From NCBI RefSeq assembly GCF_006715005.1, contig NZ_VFMJ01000001.1, positions 496,001 to 560,000 of the forward strand: DNA of 64,000 bases, in the 5' to 3' direction. Source of the DNA: Serratia marcescens. GTDB taxonomy: Bacteria; Pseudomonadota; Gammaproteobacteria; Enterobacterales; Enterobacteriaceae. Positions 1-10,249 of this stretch are shown here, piece by piece (the stretch's first letter is position 1; each line of letters opens with the position of its first letter). The translations under genes and the position numbers were made by a program. Under the pieces are notes generated by a model that saw only the letters and a list, made by a program, of their open reading frames with translations, did not search any database and was not told the DNA's origin.

Positions 1-875
1 GCTTTGAACAGCTCACTTCCGGCTCGATTCGCATCCATGGCCAGGAAGCCGCCAACCTGCCGCCGTATCAGCGCGACGTGAACACCGTGTTTCAGGATTA
101 CGCGCTGTTCCCGCACATGTCGGTGCTGGAAAACGTCGCCTACGGCCTGATGGTGAAGGGCGTCGCCAAACGCGAGCGGCTGGCGCGGGCGCAAGAGGCG
201 CTGGAGAGCGTGGCGCTCGGTTTCGTCGCCGAACGCAAGCCGGCGCACCTGTCGGGTGGCCAGCGGCAGCGCGTGGCGTTGGCGCGCGCGCTGGTCAATC
301 GGCCGCGGGTGCTGCTGCTGGACGAACCGCTCGGCGCGCTGGATCTCAAGCTGCGCGAGCAGATGCAGGGTGAGCTGAAGAAGCTGCAGCGCCAGTTGGG
401 CATCACCTTTATCTTCGTCACCCACGATCAAAGCGAAGCGCTGTCGATGTCCGATCGGGTGGCGGTGTTCAATAACGGCCGCATCGAACAGGTGGATACG
501 CCGCGCGAGCTTTACATGCGGCCGAAGACGCCGTTCGTCGCCGAGTTCGTCGGCACCTCCAACGTGGTGCGTAGCGAACTGGCGCAGCGCCTGCTCGGCG
601 AAAGCCGAACCTTCTCGATCCGGCCGGAGCATATTCGCCTGCTGGAGCAAGGCGGCCCGGCGCAGGACGAGATCCAGGTGCAGGGCACGCTGCAGGAAAT
701 CCATTACCAGGGTGCGGCCACGCGGTATGAAATCGCGCTGAGCGGCGGCGAAAAGCTGCTGGTCAGCCAGGCTAATCCGCAGTGGATCGCCGCAGGGCAA
801 CAGCGGCAGATCGGCCAGCCGATCGTCGCCTGCTGGCCGCGCACGGCGATGGTGCCGCTGCTGGAGGAGAGGTGA
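1..875 (+). CDS. ydcT: Polyamine-type ABC transporter ATP-binding protein, 5' partial
   Basis: ATPase subunit of a PotA/YdcT-type importer that powers uptake of a polyamine or related amine. The frame is open from base 3 and the start codon and Walker A lie outside the window. Visible in order are the Q-loop (FQDYALFPHM), the ABC signature LSGGQRQRVALARAL, Walker B with VLLLDEPLGALD, the H-loop FIFVTHDQSEAL and a C-terminal TOBE-like region. The stop is followed one base later by the permease gene, and the order ATPase-permease-permease-aldehyde dehydrogenase matches E. coli ydcT-ydcU-ydcV-patD. The substrate (putrescine, spermidine or an aminoaldehyde) is inferred from this context. The substrate-binding gene ydcS would be expected upstream, outside the window. 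Confidence 0.88.
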   Translation, partial: FEQLTSGSIRIHGQEAANLPPYQRDVNTVFQDYALFPHMSVLENVAYGLMVKGVAKRERLARAQEALESVALGFVAERKPAHLSGGQRQRVALARALVNRPRVLLLDEPLGALDLKLREQMQGELKKLQRQLGITFIFVTHDQSEALSMSDRVAVFNNGRIEQVDTPRELYMRPKTPFVAEFVGTSNVVRSELAQRLLGESRTFSIRPEHIRLLEQGGPAQDEIQVQGTLQEIHYQGAATRYEIALSGGEKLLVSQANPQWIAAGQQRQIGQPIVACWPRTAMVPLLEER

Positions 876-876
876 G

Positions 877-1821
877 ATGGACATGAGCATCGATTCCCCC
901 TCGGCGCGCGGCGGTACCGTGCGCGCGCTGTCGACCTGGCTTTATCGCCGGCCGACGCTGTATCTGCTTTTGCTGCTGGTGCCGCCGCTGCTGTGGTTCG
1001 GCGCGGTGTACCTCGGTTCGCTGCTGACGCTGCTGTGGCAAGGTTTTTACACCTTCGACGACTTCACCATGGCGGTGACGCCGGATCTGACCTTCGCCAA
1101 CCTCGCGGCGCTGTTCAACCCGGCCAACTACGACATCATCCTGCGCACGCTGACCATGGCGGTGCTGGTGTCGCTGGCCAGCGCGGCGCTGGCGTTCCCG
1201 ATCGCCTATTACATGGCGCGTTACACCAGCGGCCGCGTCAAGGCGTTCTTTTATATCGCGGTGATGATGCCGATGTGGGCCAGCTATATCGTTAAAGCCT
1301 ATGCCTGGACCCTGCTGCTGGCGAAAGACGGCGTGGCGCAGTGGTTCCTGCAGCACCTGGGGCTGGAACCGCTGTTGGCTTCGCTGCTGACGGTGCCCGG
1401 CGTCGGCGGCAACACGCTGTCGACCTCGGGGCTGGGGCGTTTTCTGGTGTTCGTCTATATCTGGCTGCCGTTCATGATCCTGCCGATCCAGGCGGCGCTG
1501 GAGCGCCTGCCGCCCTCGCTGCTGCATGCCTCGGCGGATCTGGGCGCGCGACCGGCGCAGACCTTCCGCCACGTCATTTTGCCGCTGGCGGTGCCGGGCA
1601 TCGCCGCCGGATCGATCTTCACCTTCTCGCTGACGCTGGGCGACTTTATCGTGCCGCAGCTGGTGGGGCCGCCGGGCTATTTCATCGGCAGCATGGTGTA
1701 CGCCCAGCAGGGTGCGATCGGCAATATGCCGATGGCCGCGGCCTTTACGCTGGTGCCGATCGTCCTGATCGCCATCTACCTTTCTATTGTCAAACGTCTG
1801 GGGGCTTTCGATGCACTCTGA
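877..1821 (+). CDS. ydcU: ABC transporter permease, YdcU-like
   Basis: Inner-membrane permease of the same importer, 314 residues. There is a cytoplasmic N-terminal stretch of about 35 residues, then hydrophobic segments typical of a six-helix PotB-type permease. The EAA-like coupling loop toward the C-terminus (around [20 protein letters not shown]) contacts the ATPase. The start ATG lies one base after the ATPase stop and is preceded by GGAGAGG. The gene overlaps the next permease by 11 bases, so the two are probably translationally coupled. Function is assigned from family and neighbours. Confidence 0.88.
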   Translation: MDMSIDSPSARGGTVRALSTWLYRRPTLYLLLLLVPPLLWFGAVYLGSLLTLLWQGFYTFDDFTMAVTPDLTFANLAALFNPANYDIILRTLTMAVLVSLASAALAFPIAYYMARYTSGRVKAFFYIAVMMPMWASYIVKAYAWTLLLAKDGVAQWFLQHLGLEPLLASLLTVPGVGGNTLSTSGLGRFLVFVYIWLPFMILPIQAALERLPPSLLHASADLGARPAQTFRHVILPLAVPGIAAGSIFTFSLTLGDFIVPQLVGPPGYFIGSMVYAQQGAIGNMPMAAAFTLVPIVLIAIYLSIVKRLGAFDAL

Positions 1822-2617
1822 ACGCGCGCCCTTAGGGCTGAAGCTGGCCGCCTGGGGCGGACTTGTCTTCCTGCATTTCCCGTTGGCGATCATCGCCATC
1901 TACGCCTTCAACACCGAGGATGCGGCCTTCAGCTTCCCGCCGAAGGGCTTCACGCTGCACTGGTTCAACGTTGCCGCCGGGCGGCAGGACATCATCGATG
2001 CGGTGCTGCTGTCGGCGCAGATCGCCTGTCTGGCGACCGCCATTGCGCTGGTGCTCGGCACGCTGGCGGCGGCGGCGCTGTATCGGCGCGATTTCTTCGG
2101 CAAGGACAGCATTTCGCTGCTGCTGCTGCTGCCGATCGCGCTGCCGGGGATCGTCACCGGTCTGGCGCTGCTGGCGGCGTTCAAGGCGCTGAACATCGAA
2201 CCGGGCATCCTGACTATCGTCGTCGGCCATGCGACGTTCTGCGTGGTGATCGTGTTCAACAACGTTATCGCCCGGTTCCGCCGAACCTCGTACAGCCTGA
2301 TCGAAGCGTCGATGGATCTCGGCGCCGACGGCTGGCAAACCTTCCGTTACGTGATCCTGCCGAACCTCGGCTCGGCGCTGCTGGCCGGGGGCATGCTGGC
2401 GTTCGCGCTGTCGTTCGATGAAATCATCGTGACCACCTTTACCGCCGGCCACGAGCGCACGCTGCCGCTGTGGCTGCTGAACCAGCTCGGTCGCCCACGC
2501 GACGTGCCGATCACCAACGTGGTGGCGCTGTCGGTGATGCTGTTGACCATGCTGCCGATCCTCGGCGCTTACTACCTGACCAAAGGTGGAGAAAGCGTCG
2601 CCGGCAGCGGCAAATAA
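1811..2617 (+). CDS. ydcV: ABC transporter permease, YdcV-like
   Basis: Second permease subunit, 268 residues, PotC/YdcV type. I chose the ATG at 1811 (MHSERAPLG) over an upstream codon at 1787 because it gives the usual length and only an 11-base overlap with ydcU. The EAA-like loop is visible as [20 protein letters not shown]. With YdcU it would form the membrane channel of the importer. It is followed after 35 bases by patD, consistent with one transcript. Confidence 0.88.
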   Translation: MHSERAPLGLKLAAWGGLVFLHFPLAIIAIYAFNTEDAAFSFPPKGFTLHWFNVAAGRQDIIDAVLLSAQIACLATAIALVLGTLAAAALYRRDFFGKDSISLLLLLPIALPGIVTGLALLAAFKALNIEPGILTIVVGHATFCVVIVFNNVIARFRRTSYSLIEASMDLGADGWQTFRYVILPNLGSALLAGGMLAFALSFDEIIVTTFTAGHERTLPLWLLNQLGRPRDVPITNVVALSVMLLTMLPILGAYYLTKGGESVAGSGK

Positions 2618-2652
2618 TTTCCTTACCCGACCTCTGATAAAAGGATAACCCT

Positions 2653-4077
2653 ATGCAAAGCCAACTGTTGATTGACGGCCAACTGGTGAACGGCCAGGGC
2701 GCGACCCAGCCGGTGTATAACCCGGCGACCGGCGAAGTGATTGCGCAGGTGGCGGAGGCCAGCCCGGAGCAGGTCGATCGCGCGGTGCTGGCGGCGGATG
2801 CCGCGTTCACCGCCTGGGGGCAGACCACGCCGAAGGAGCGCGCCGAGCATCTGCTCAAGCTGGCGGATCTGATCGATGAGCATGCCGAGACCTTCGCCAA
2901 GCTGGAGTCGCTCAACTGCGGCAAGCCTTATCACTGCGTGTTGAACGACGAGCTGCCGGCGGTGGCCGACGTGTTTCGCTTCTTCGCCGGAGCCAGCCGC
3001 TGCCTGACCGGCATGGCGGCCGGCGAGTATCTGGCCGGGCATACCTCGATGATCCGTCGCGATCCGCTCGGGGTGGTGGCCTCGATCGCGCCGTGGAACT
3101 ACCCGCTGATGATGGCGGCCTGGAAACTGGCGCCGGCGTTGGCGGCGGGCAACTGCGTGGTGATTAAGCCCTCGGAGCAAACGCCGCTGACCACTTTCAA
3201 ACTGGCCGAACTGGCCGCCGGGCTGTTCCCGCCGGGCGTGCTCAACGTGCTGTTCGGCCGCGGCGCCGGCGTCGGCGATCGGCTGACCGGGCATGACAAG
3301 GTGCGAATGGTGTCGCTGACCGGCTCGATCGCCACCGGCGAGCACATCATCGCCCACACCGCCGCCGGCATTAAGCGTACCCATATGGAGCTGGGCGGCA
3401 AGGCGCCGGTGCTGGTGTTCGACGACGCCGATCTGCAGCAGGTGGTGGACGGCATTCGCGGCTTCGGTTTCTACAACGCCGGGCAGGATTGCACCGCCGC
3501 CTGCCGCATCTACGCGCAGAAAAGCATTTATCCCGAGCTGGTAAAGCGGCTGGGCGAGGCGGTGGCCAGCCTGAAGATCGGTGCGCCGGACGACGAGAGC
3601 ACCGAACTGGGGCCGTTGATTACCGCCCAGCATCTGGAGCGGGTCGCCGGTTTTGTCGAGCGCGCCAAAGCGTTGCCGCACGTGCAGGTGGTGACCGGCG
3701 GCGAGAAGGTGAAAGGGCCGGGTTACTATTTCCAGCCGACGCTGTTGGCCGGCGCGCGCCAGGACGATGAGATCGTGCAGCGCGAAGTGTTCGGCCCGGT
3801 GGTGACGGTGACGCCGTTTGACGACGAAGAGCAGGTGCTGGCCTGGGCGAATGAATCCAACTACGGGCTGGCGTCATCCGTGTGGACCCGCGACGTGGGC
3901 CGCGCGCATCGCTTAAGCGCTCGCCTGCAATACGGCTGCACCTGGGTGAACACCCACTTCATGCTGGTGAGCGAAATGCCGCACGGCGGCCAGAAACTGT
4001 CCGGCTACGGCAAGGATATGTCGATGTACGGGCTGGAGGATTACACCGCCATTCGTCATGTGATGTTCAAACATTGA
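2653..4077 (+). CDS. patD: Gamma-aminobutyraldehyde dehydrogenase
   Basis: NAD-dependent aldehyde dehydrogenase of 474 residues, the length of E. coli PatD (YdcW). It oxidises 4-aminobutyraldehyde (in equilibrium with 1-pyrroline) to GABA. The motif [11 protein letters not shown] carries the general-base Glu, and the catalytic Cys is residue 280 in GQDCTAACR. The family is clear. The substrate is supported by the upstream ydcTUV genes and by the downstream spermidine dehydrogenase, whose product is 4-aminobutyraldehyde. An AAGGAT ribosome-binding site lies just before the ATG. Confidence 0.9.
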   Translation: MQSQLLIDGQLVNGQGATQPVYNPATGEVIAQVAEASPEQVDRAVLAADAAFTAWGQTTPKERAEHLLKLADLIDEHAETFAKLESLNCGKPYHCVLNDELPAVADVFRFFAGASRCLTGMAAGEYLAGHTSMIRRDPLGVVASIAPWNYPLMMAAWKLAPALAAGNCVVIKPSEQTPLTTFKLAELAAGLFPPGVLNVLFGRGAGVGDRLTGHDKVRMVSLTGSIATGEHIIAHTAAGIKRTHMELGGKAPVLVFDDADLQQVVDGIRGFGFYNAGQDCTAACRIYAQKSIYPELVKRLGEAVASLKIGAPDDESTELGPLITAQHLERVAGFVERAKALPHVQVVTGGEKVKGPGYYFQPTLLAGARQDDEIVQREVFGPVVTVTPFDDEEQVLAWANESNYGLASSVWTRDVGRAHRLSARLQYGCTWVNTHFMLVSEMPHGGQKLSGYGKDMSMYGLEDYTAIRHVMFKH

Positions 4078-4162
4078 TTTTACAATAATTATCCGCACAA
4101 TAGCGCGGCCTTCGGGCCGGCCCCGGCCGGCCGATGATAATAAAAATTGAAAGGAAGCCTAT

Positions 4163-6073
4163 ATGGGTATTACCCGACGCGATTTTCTCAACGGGGTGGC
4201 GATCACCATCGCCGCCGGGTTGACGCCGCTGCAAATCTTGCGCGCGTCGCCGCAAACTGCCAATCAAACCCTGTACTACCCGCCGGCGCTGACCGGGCTG
4301 CGGGGTAACCATCCGGGCTCGTTCGAGCATGCGCATCAACTGGGGCGCGACGGCAAAACCTTTGATTTCGGCAGCGTACCCGCCGTTGAAGAGTTCGATC
4401 TGGTGGTGGTCGGTGCCGGCATCAGCGGGTTGGCGGCCGCCTGTTTCTGGCAGCAGCTGAAAGGCGAGCAGCAGCGCATTCTGCTGATCGACAACCATGA
4501 CGACTTCGGCGGCCACGCCAAGCGCAACGAATTCAACACCGACGACGGCATGCTGCTCGGCTACGGCGGCAGCGAATCGCTGCAGTCGCCGCGCTCCAAC
4601 TTCAGCCCGGTGGCGATGGGGCTGCTGCACAAGCTCGGCGTCGATATCGACCAACTGGAGCAGGCGTTTGACACCATCTTCTACCCGGATCTTAACCTGA
4701 GCCGCGGGGTTTACTTCGATCGCAAGAACTTCGGCGTCGACAAGGTGGTGAGCGGCGATCCGGGCCGCACAGTGGCGGACGACATTCCGCGCGATCGCCT
4801 CAACGGCCGTTCGTATGAAGCGTTCATCGGCGATTTCCCGCTGCCGGAAAGCGATCGCCAGGCGCTGATCGCACTGCATACGGTGGAGAAAGATTATCTG
4901 CCGGAGATGACGCTGGAGCAGAAGGTCGAGTGGCTCGATACCCACAGCTACACCCAGTTCCTGCGTGAAAAAGTGGGCCTGAGCGAGCTGGCGATCCGTT
5001 ATTTCCAACAGACCACCAACGACTTCCAGGCGGTGGGCATCGACGGCACGTCGTGCAGCGATGCGCGCATCTGCGATCTGCCGGGCCTCGGCGGCATGAA
5101 TCTGCCGCCGCTGGACGAAGAGTCGCAGGCGGATCTCGACGATCCTTACGTGTTCCACTTCCCGGACGGCAATGCCACGCTGACGCGCCTGATGGTGCGC
5201 AAGCTGATCCCGGCGGTGGCGCCGGCCGGCAAAGACATGAATGACGTGGTGCTGGCCAAATTCGACTACAGCCAGCTCGATCGGCCGGAGTCGCCGGTGA
5301 AGCTGCGTTTGAACAGCACCGGGCTGCACGCGGCCAACGTTGGCGACAAGGTGGAAGTCACCTATATGACCGGCGAGAAGATGACCAAGGTGCGCGCCGG
5401 GCAGGTAGTGATGGCCGGCTACAACATGATGATCCCGTACCTGGTGCCGGAGATGTCGCACGAGCAGCAGGAGGCGCTGAAGCAGAACGTCAAGGCGCCG
5501 CTGGTGTACAGCAAGGTGGTGATCCGCAACTGGCAGCCGTTCATCAAGCTGGGCGTGCACGAAATTTATTCGCCGGCCGCACCGTACAGCCGCGTGAAGC
5601 TGGACTACCCGGTGAGCATGGGTGGATACCAGCACCCGCGCGATCCGGATCGGCCAATCGGCCTGCACATGGTCTACGTGCCGACGCTGCCGGGCAGCGG
5701 CCTCAGCCCGCGCGAGCAGTCGCGCAAAGGGCGCGCGCTGCTGCTGGGCACGCCGTTCGAGGTGCACGAGCAGATGATCCGCGAGCAGCTGCAGGGCATG
5801 CTGGGCGCGGCCGGTTTCGACCATCAGCGCGACATTCAGGCGATCACCGTCAACCGCTGGTCGCACGGTTACTCCTACTTCCTCAACGGACTGTTCGACG
5901 ACGAAGACGAAGCCAAGAAAATCATCGAAACGGCGCGGCAGCCGATCGGCAAGATCGTTATCGCCAACTCCGATGCCGACTGGAGCCCGTACGCCAACTC
6001 GGCGATCGATCAGGCGTGGCGCGCGGTGAACGAACTGGCCTACGGCAAGGTTGCCGCCAAGGAGGGAGCATGA
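4163..6073 (+). CDS. spdH: Spermidine dehydrogenase, Tat-exported FAD enzyme
   Basis: FAD-dependent amine dehydrogenase of 636 residues that cleaves spermidine to 1,3-diaminopropane and 4-aminobutyraldehyde. The N-terminus is a twin-arginine signal (TRRDFL at residues 4-9, then a hydrophobic stretch), so the folded enzyme should act in the periplasm. The FAD dinucleotide-binding motif is G84-A-G86-I-S-G89. No CxxCH is present, so any haem would be non-covalent. An FAD- and haem-containing spermidine dehydrogenase was purified from S. marcescens decades ago, which fits this gene. A strong AAGGAAG ribosome-binding site precedes the ATG. The stop overlaps the cytochrome c start (ATGA), which points to a coupled electron acceptor. 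The identity rests on family recognition plus context. Confidence 0.85.
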   Translation: MGITRRDFLNGVAITIAAGLTPLQILRASPQTANQTLYYPPALTGLRGNHPGSFEHAHQLGRDGKTFDFGSVPAVEEFDLVVVGAGISGLAAACFWQQLKGEQQRILLIDNHDDFGGHAKRNEFNTDDGMLLGYGGSESLQSPRSNFSPVAMGLLHKLGVDIDQLEQAFDTIFYPDLNLSRGVYFDRKNFGVDKVVSGDPGRTVADDIPRDRLNGRSYEAFIGDFPLPESDRQALIALHTVEKDYLPEMTLEQKVEWLDTHSYTQFLREKVGLSELAIRYFQQTTNDFQAVGIDGTSCSDARICDLPGLGGMNLPPLDEESQADLDDPYVFHFPDGNATLTRLMVRKLIPAVAPAGKDMNDVVLAKFDYSQLDRPESPVKLRLNSTGLHAANVGDKVEVTYMTGEKMTKVRAGQVVMAGYNMMIPYLVPEMSHEQQEALKQNVKAPLVYSKVVIRNWQPFIKLGVHEIYSPAAPYSRVKLDYPVSMGGYQHPRDPDRPIGLHMVYVPTLPGSGLSPREQSRKGRALLLGTPFEVHEQMIREQLQGMLGAAGFDHQRDIQAITVNRWSHGYSYFLNGLFDDEDEAKKIIETARQPIGKIVIANSDADWSPYANSAIDQAWRAVNELAYGKVAAKEGA

Positions 6074-7254
6074 GTCTGCGTTCGCTGTACCTGTTGAGCC
6101 TGCTGGCGGCCGGCGGCTCGGCCCAGGCGATGTCGGCCGGGGAATACGTCGCCAAAGCCGGCGACTGCACCGCCTGCCACACCGCGCCGGGCGGCGCTGA
6201 ACTGGCGGGCGGCATGAAGTTTCCGACGCCGCTCGGGGCTATCTACGCCACCAACATCACGCCGGACAAGCTGCACGGCATCGGCGCCTATTCGTTCGAG
6301 GAGTTCGATCGCGCCATGCGCCAGGGGGTAGCCAAAGACGGCCACCGGCTCTACCCGGCGATGCCGTACACCTCCTACGCCAAAATGAGCGCGGAAGACA
6401 TGCGCGCGCTGTATGACTACCTGATGAATGAGGTGCCGGCGCAGAACGTCGCCAACCGGGACAGCGACATCAGCTGGCCGCTGTCGATGCGCTGGCCGCT
6501 GGCGGTGTGGAACTCGCTGTTCCACGACGACCAGCCGTATCAGGCAGATCCGCAGCAAAGTGCCGAGTGGAACCGCGGCGCCTATCTGGTGCAGGGCGCG
6601 GGCCATTGCGGCAGCTGCCATACGCCGCGCGGCTGGGCGATGCAGGAGAAGGGCCTGGACGGTAAGGAATCGGTATTCCTGAGCGGCGCCGAGCTGGACG
6701 GCTGGTACGCCTCCAATCTGCGCGGCCTGCCGCCGGAAGAGGTGACGGCGCTGCTGAAAACCGGCCGCAGCCGCCATGCGGCAGTCGCCGGGCCGATGAG
6801 CGAGGTGGTGACCCACAGCACGCAGTATCTCAGCGACGGCGATCTGAACGCCATCGCGGTGTACCTGCGCAGTCTGGCGCCGGAAACCGCCGCCAAAGCC
6901 GCTGCGCCAGCCTCGCAGGTGGATAACCCGGGCGGCAAGGCGACCTATGCGATGTACTGCTCGACCTGCCACGGCAATAAGGGGGAGGGCACTGACTTCG
7001 CCATTCCGGCGCTGGCGGGCAATGCCACGGTAACGGCGGACAATCCGCTGACCGCGCTGCGGGTGGTGCTGGAGGGGGCGCATACGCCGATCACGCAGCA
7101 GGCGATGGCGTTTGACATGCCGGCTTATGGCTGGGCGTTGAACGATCGGCAGGCGGCCGATCTGATGAGCTACCTGCGGGGAAGCTGGGGCAACCAGGCG
7201 GCGCCGGTGACGGTGCAGCAGGTGCAGGACGCGCGCCAACTGCAGGCGAAATAA
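6070..7254 (+). CDS. Three-haem cytochrome c, likely electron acceptor of SpdH
   Basis: Periplasmic cytochrome c of 394 residues, resembling the cytochrome subunits of alcohol and gluconate dehydrogenases. I chose the ATG at 6070 (MSLRSLYLLSLLAAGG), which overlaps the spdH stop by four bases and opens a Sec signal peptide. The upstream in-frame ATG at 6016 lies inside spdH. Three CxxCH haem sites are visible: C33-TA-C36-H, C180-GS-C183-H and C297-ST-C300-H. Position and coupling suggest it carries electrons from spermidine oxidation to the respiratory chain. The partnership is inferred. Confidence 0.88.
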   Translation: MSLRSLYLLSLLAAGGSAQAMSAGEYVAKAGDCTACHTAPGGAELAGGMKFPTPLGAIYATNITPDKLHGIGAYSFEEFDRAMRQGVAKDGHRLYPAMPYTSYAKMSAEDMRALYDYLMNEVPAQNVANRDSDISWPLSMRWPLAVWNSLFHDDQPYQADPQQSAEWNRGAYLVQGAGHCGSCHTPRGWAMQEKGLDGKESVFLSGAELDGWYASNLRGLPPEEVTALLKTGRSRHAAVAGPMSEVVTHSTQYLSDGDLNAIAVYLRSLAPETAAKAAAPASQVDNPGGKATYAMYCSTCHGNKGEGTDFAIPALAGNATVTADNPLTALRVVLEGAHTPITQQAMAFDMPAYGWALNDRQAADLMSYLRGSWGNQAAPVTVQQVQDARQLQAK

Positions 7255-7258
7255 AGAG

Positions 7259-7284
7259 GGAGCGCGGTCTGACGGCCGCGCTCC
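7259..7284. terminator. Hairpin between the convergent cytochrome c and hmp genes
   Basis: A 9-bp perfect stem (GGAGCGCGG / CCGCGCTCC) with an 8-base loop lies in the short gap between two convergent genes. It has no T-run on either side, so it is a weak intrinsic terminator at best. Confidence 0.4.
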
Positions 7285-7291
7285 GCAAGCA

Positions 7292-8482
7292 TTACAGCAC
7301 CTTATGCGGGCCGAAGCATTCGTAGTGAATGCGTTCGGCCTCTACGCCCATCTCCAGCAGCTGTTTGCCCACGAACTGCATGAAGGCCACCGGGCCGCAG
7401 AAGTAATAGTGCATCTGCGGATCGGCCAGGCTGCCTTGCAGCGCGCTCAAATCCATCAATCCGCGGCTGTGGTAGTCGCGGCCTTCCACGTCATCGGCAC
7501 CCGGCTCGCGGTACCACACATGGCGGCTCAGATTCGGCATACGCCCGGCAATATCCGCTACCTCATCGGCAAAGGCGTGTACGCTGCCGTTTTCCGCCGC
7601 GTGCAGCCAGTGGACCTGCGCCTGATGTTGGTTGTCGTGCAGGCTGTTGAGCATGCCGAGCATCGGGGTTTGGCCGACGCCGGCGGAGATCAGCGCCACC
7701 GGCGTGGTCGGCGCCACGTCGAGGAAGAAGTCGCCGTGCGGCGGGGCGATGTAGATCACGTCGCCTTCCTGCGCCTGCTGGTGCAGGTAGTTGGAGACTT
7801 TCCCCTGATCTTCGCGCTTCACCGCGATGCGGTAGAACTCGCCGTTTGGCGAGGTGGTCAGCGAGTACTGGCGAATTTCCTGATGCTCCAGGCTGTCGTG
7901 CTTGATGTAGACCGCCAGGTATTGCCCCGGTTTGAAGTCCGCCACCCGGCCGCCGTCCACCGGCGCCAGCACGAAACTGCAGATCACGTCGCTCTGCGGC
8001 TGTTTCTTCAGGATGCGGAATGCGCGCAGATCGCGCCAGCCGCCGTTGTCGGTTTCGCTCTGCTGATAAATCTGCTCTTCACGCTGGATAAATACGTTGG
8101 CCAGCACGCCGTAGGCCTTGCCCCAGGCGTCCAGGACTTCCTGGCCCGGGCTGAACATTTCGTCCAGGGTCGCCAGCAGGTGACCGCCGACGATGTTGTA
8201 CTGCTCCGGCTGGATATTGAAGCTGGTGTGCTTCTGCGCGATGCGCTCCACCGCCGGCAGCAGCGCCGCCAGGTTCTCGATGTTGGCAGCATAGGCGCAG
8301 ATGGCGTCGAACAGCGCCTGACGCTGATCGCCGTTGCGCTGGTTGCTCATGTTGAAAATGTCTTTCAATTCTGGGTTGTGCGCGAACATGCGATCGTAAA
8401 AGTGGGCGGTCAGCTTCGGCCCGGTCGCAGCCAGCAGGGGAATGGTGGATTTCACGGTGGCGATGGTTTGGCTATCCAGCAT
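7292..8482 (-). CDS. hmp: Flavohaemoglobin, nitric oxide dioxygenase
   Basis: Cytoplasmic Hmp of 396 residues that converts NO plus O2 to nitrate using FAD, haem and NAD(P)H. The globin domain occupies about the first 140 residues. It is followed by an FAD-binding reductase domain ([11 protein letters not shown]) and a nucleotide-binding domain ([11 protein letters not shown]) ending in the typical FGPHKVL. An AAGGAG site at 8490-8495 decides the start. Upstream is a near-palindromic NsrR box, so NO-relieved repression is expected. It is divergent from glyA, as in E. coli. Confidence 0.97.
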   Translation of the reverse strand: MLDSQTIATVKSTIPLLAATGPKLTAHFYDRMFAHNPELKDIFNMSNQRNGDQRQALFDAICAYAANIENLAALLPAVERIAQKHTSFNIQPEQYNIVGGHLLATLDEMFSPGQEVLDAWGKAYGVLANVFIQREEQIYQQSETDNGGWRDLRAFRILKKQPQSDVICSFVLAPVDGGRVADFKPGQYLAVYIKHDSLEHQEIRQYSLTTSPNGEFYRIAVKREDQGKVSNYLHQQAQEGDVIYIAPPHGDFFLDVAPTTPVALISAGVGQTPMLGMLNSLHDNQHQAQVHWLHAAENGSVHAFADEVADIAGRMPNLSRHVWYREPGADDVEGRDYHSRGLMDLSALQGSLADPQMHYYFCGPVAFMQFVGKQLLEMGVEAERIHYECFGPHKVL

Positions 8483-8520
8483 GGAAGCGCTCCTTGGGTT
8501 GGGATCTTGACGATAATTGT

Positions 8521-8544
8521 AATGATGTATTTTAAATGCATCTT
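8521..8544. promoter_or_regulatory. Candidate NsrR operator of hmp
   Basis: Read on the minus strand the site is AAGATGCATTT followed by AAAATACATCATT. It agrees closely with the known enterobacterial NsrR motif (AAGATGCATTT-n-AAATGCATCTT) and lies about 40 bases upstream of the hmp start, as in E. coli hmp. Binding is inferred from the sequence match. Confidence 0.8.
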
Positions 8545-8703
8545 ATTGGGTTCCGCGTCGCTTGTAAATACCCTTGTTTTCGTTGCGGTGTTCTTCGGGC
8601 GTCGATCGTGCTCACAGAACATGAAAAAAGCGCATCGTTCGCATGAGGAAATGTCCGTTGATAAACGACGGTATTTAGCGGATCAAAGCCTTGCGCCACC
8701 TTA

Positions 8704-8719
8704 TGCCAATCGTTTGCGT
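8704..8719. promoter_or_regulatory. Candidate PurR box upstream of glyA
   Basis: TGCCAATCGTTTGCGT keeps the central CG and the right half of the PurR consensus ACGCAAACGTTTNCGT, and resembles the site described upstream of E. coli glyA. It lies about 120 bases before the glyA start, in the 357-base gap between hmp and glyA. I could not identify convincing MetR sites in that gap. Confidence 0.6.
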
Positions 8720-8839
8720 AAAAACCTCTGTCAAGACCTATCTTCGGTGGGGTGAAACGGTTTACACTGTGGCCCAGAACCCAAACGGGTAGTTATTTGG
8801 TGATTTTTTAGTTAGCTGATTTAAGTCAGGAGATGCCGG

Positions 8840-10093
8840 ATGTTAAAGCGTGAAATGAACATTGCCGATTACGATGCGGAACTGTGGCGTGCCATGGAGC
8901 AGGAAGTGGTGCGTCAGGAAGAGCACATCGAGCTGATCGCGTCTGAGAACTACACCAGCCCGCGCGTGATGCAGGCTCAGGGTTCCCAGCTGACCAACAA
9001 ATACGCTGAAGGCTATCCGGGCAAGCGTTACTACGGCGGCTGCGAATACGTGGATATCGTTGAGCAGCTGGCTATCGATCGTGCCAAAGAATTGTTCGGC
9101 GCCGATTACGCCAACGTGCAGCCGCACTCCGGCTCCCAGGCTAACTTCGCCGTGTACACCGCGCTGCTGCAGCCGGGCGACACCATTCTGGGCATGAACC
9201 TGGCGCACGGTGGCCACCTGACCCACGGTTCCCCGGTTAACTTGTCCGGCAAACTGTATAACGTGGTGCCTTATGGCATCGACGACAAAGGTCAAATCGA
9301 CTATGACGATCTGGCCAAACAGGCGCAAACCCACAAGCCGAAAATGATCATCGGCGGCTTCTCCGCATATTCCGGCGTGGTTGACTGGGCCAAAATGCGC
9401 GAAATCGCCGACAGCATCGGCGCTTACCTGTTCGTCGACATGGCGCACGTGGCGGGCCTGATCGCCGCCGGCGTGTACCCGAACCCGGTACCGCACGCGC
9501 ACATCGTCACCACCACCACCCACAAAACCCTGGCGGGTCCGCGCGGCGGCCTGATCTTGGCGAAGGGCGGCGACGAAGAGCTGTACAAGAAGCTGAACTC
9601 CGCCGTGTTCCCAGGCGGCCAGGGCGGCCCGCTGATGCACGTGATCGCCGGCAAGGCGGTGGCGTTGAAAGAAGCGATGGAGCCTGAGTTCAAGGTTTAC
9701 CAGCAGCAAGTGGCGGTCAACGCCAAGGCGATGGTGGATGTGTTCCTGCAGCGCGGCTACAAAGTGGTCTCCGGCGGCACCCATAACCACCTGTTCCTGC
9801 TGGATCTGGTCGATAAAAACCTGACCGGTAAAGAAGCGGACGCCGCCCTGGGCCGCGCCAACATCACCGTCAACAAAAACAGCGTGCCGAACGATCCGAA
9901 GAGCCCGTTCGTCACCTCCGGCGTGCGTATCGGCACCCCGGCCGTGACCCGTCGCGGCTTCAAAGAAGCCGACGTGCGCGAACTGGCCGGTTGGATCTGC
10001 GATGTGCTGGACAACATCAACGATGAAGCCACCATCGAACGCACCAAGAAGAAAGTGCTGGATATCTGCGCCCGCCTGCCGGTTTACGCATAA
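8840..10093 (+). CDS. glyA: Serine hydroxymethyltransferase
   Basis: PLP enzyme of 417 residues, the family's usual length, converting serine plus tetrahydrofolate to glycine plus 5,10-methylene-THF. It is the main source of one-carbon units. The PLP lysine is K229 in [14 protein letters not shown]. The start [16 protein letters not shown] is preceded by CAGGAG. A candidate PurR box lies upstream and a strong intrinsic terminator follows the stop. Confidence 0.98.
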   Translation: MLKREMNIADYDAELWRAMEQEVVRQEEHIELIASENYTSPRVMQAQGSQLTNKYAEGYPGKRYYGGCEYVDIVEQLAIDRAKELFGADYANVQPHSGSQANFAVYTALLQPGDTILGMNLAHGGHLTHGSPVNLSGKLYNVVPYGIDDKGQIDYDDLAKQAQTHKPKMIIGGFSAYSGVVDWAKMREIADSIGAYLFVDMAHVAGLIAAGVYPNPVPHAHIVTTTTHKTLAGPRGGLILAKGGDEELYKKLNSAVFPGGQGGPLMHVIAGKAVALKEAMEPEFKVYQQQVAVNAKAMVDVFLQRGYKVVSGGTHNHLFLLDLVDKNLTGKEADAALGRANITVNKNSVPNDPKSPFVTSGVRIGTPAVTRRGFKEADVRELAGWICDVLDNINDEATIERTKKKVLDICARLPVYA

Positions 10094-10110
10094 TCCCGCT
10101 TTTGCCTGAT

Positions 10111-10135
10111 AAAACCCGCTGCGGCGGGTTTTTTT
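10111..10135 (+). terminator. Intrinsic terminator after glyA
   Basis: The stem ACCCGC-TGC-GGCGGGT is followed by a run of T (10129-10135), with A residues on the 5' side. It sits 18 bases after the glyA stop. Confidence 0.85.
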
Positions 10136-10249
10136 GTGGCCGCTCGCGGTAAACTGTGAGCTGTCTGGCACTCTAACGCATTGAAGCGGAATGAAGATTG
10201 CGGGGCGGTGTGAGCTCTGTCAAAGTATTGCCCTCACTCCGGAGGGATC

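Noticed and set aside
4163-6073. Covalent haem in spermidine dehydrogenase
   Set aside because: The protein has no CxxCH. The haem reported for the purified enzyme would have to be non-covalent, or the downstream cytochrome c.
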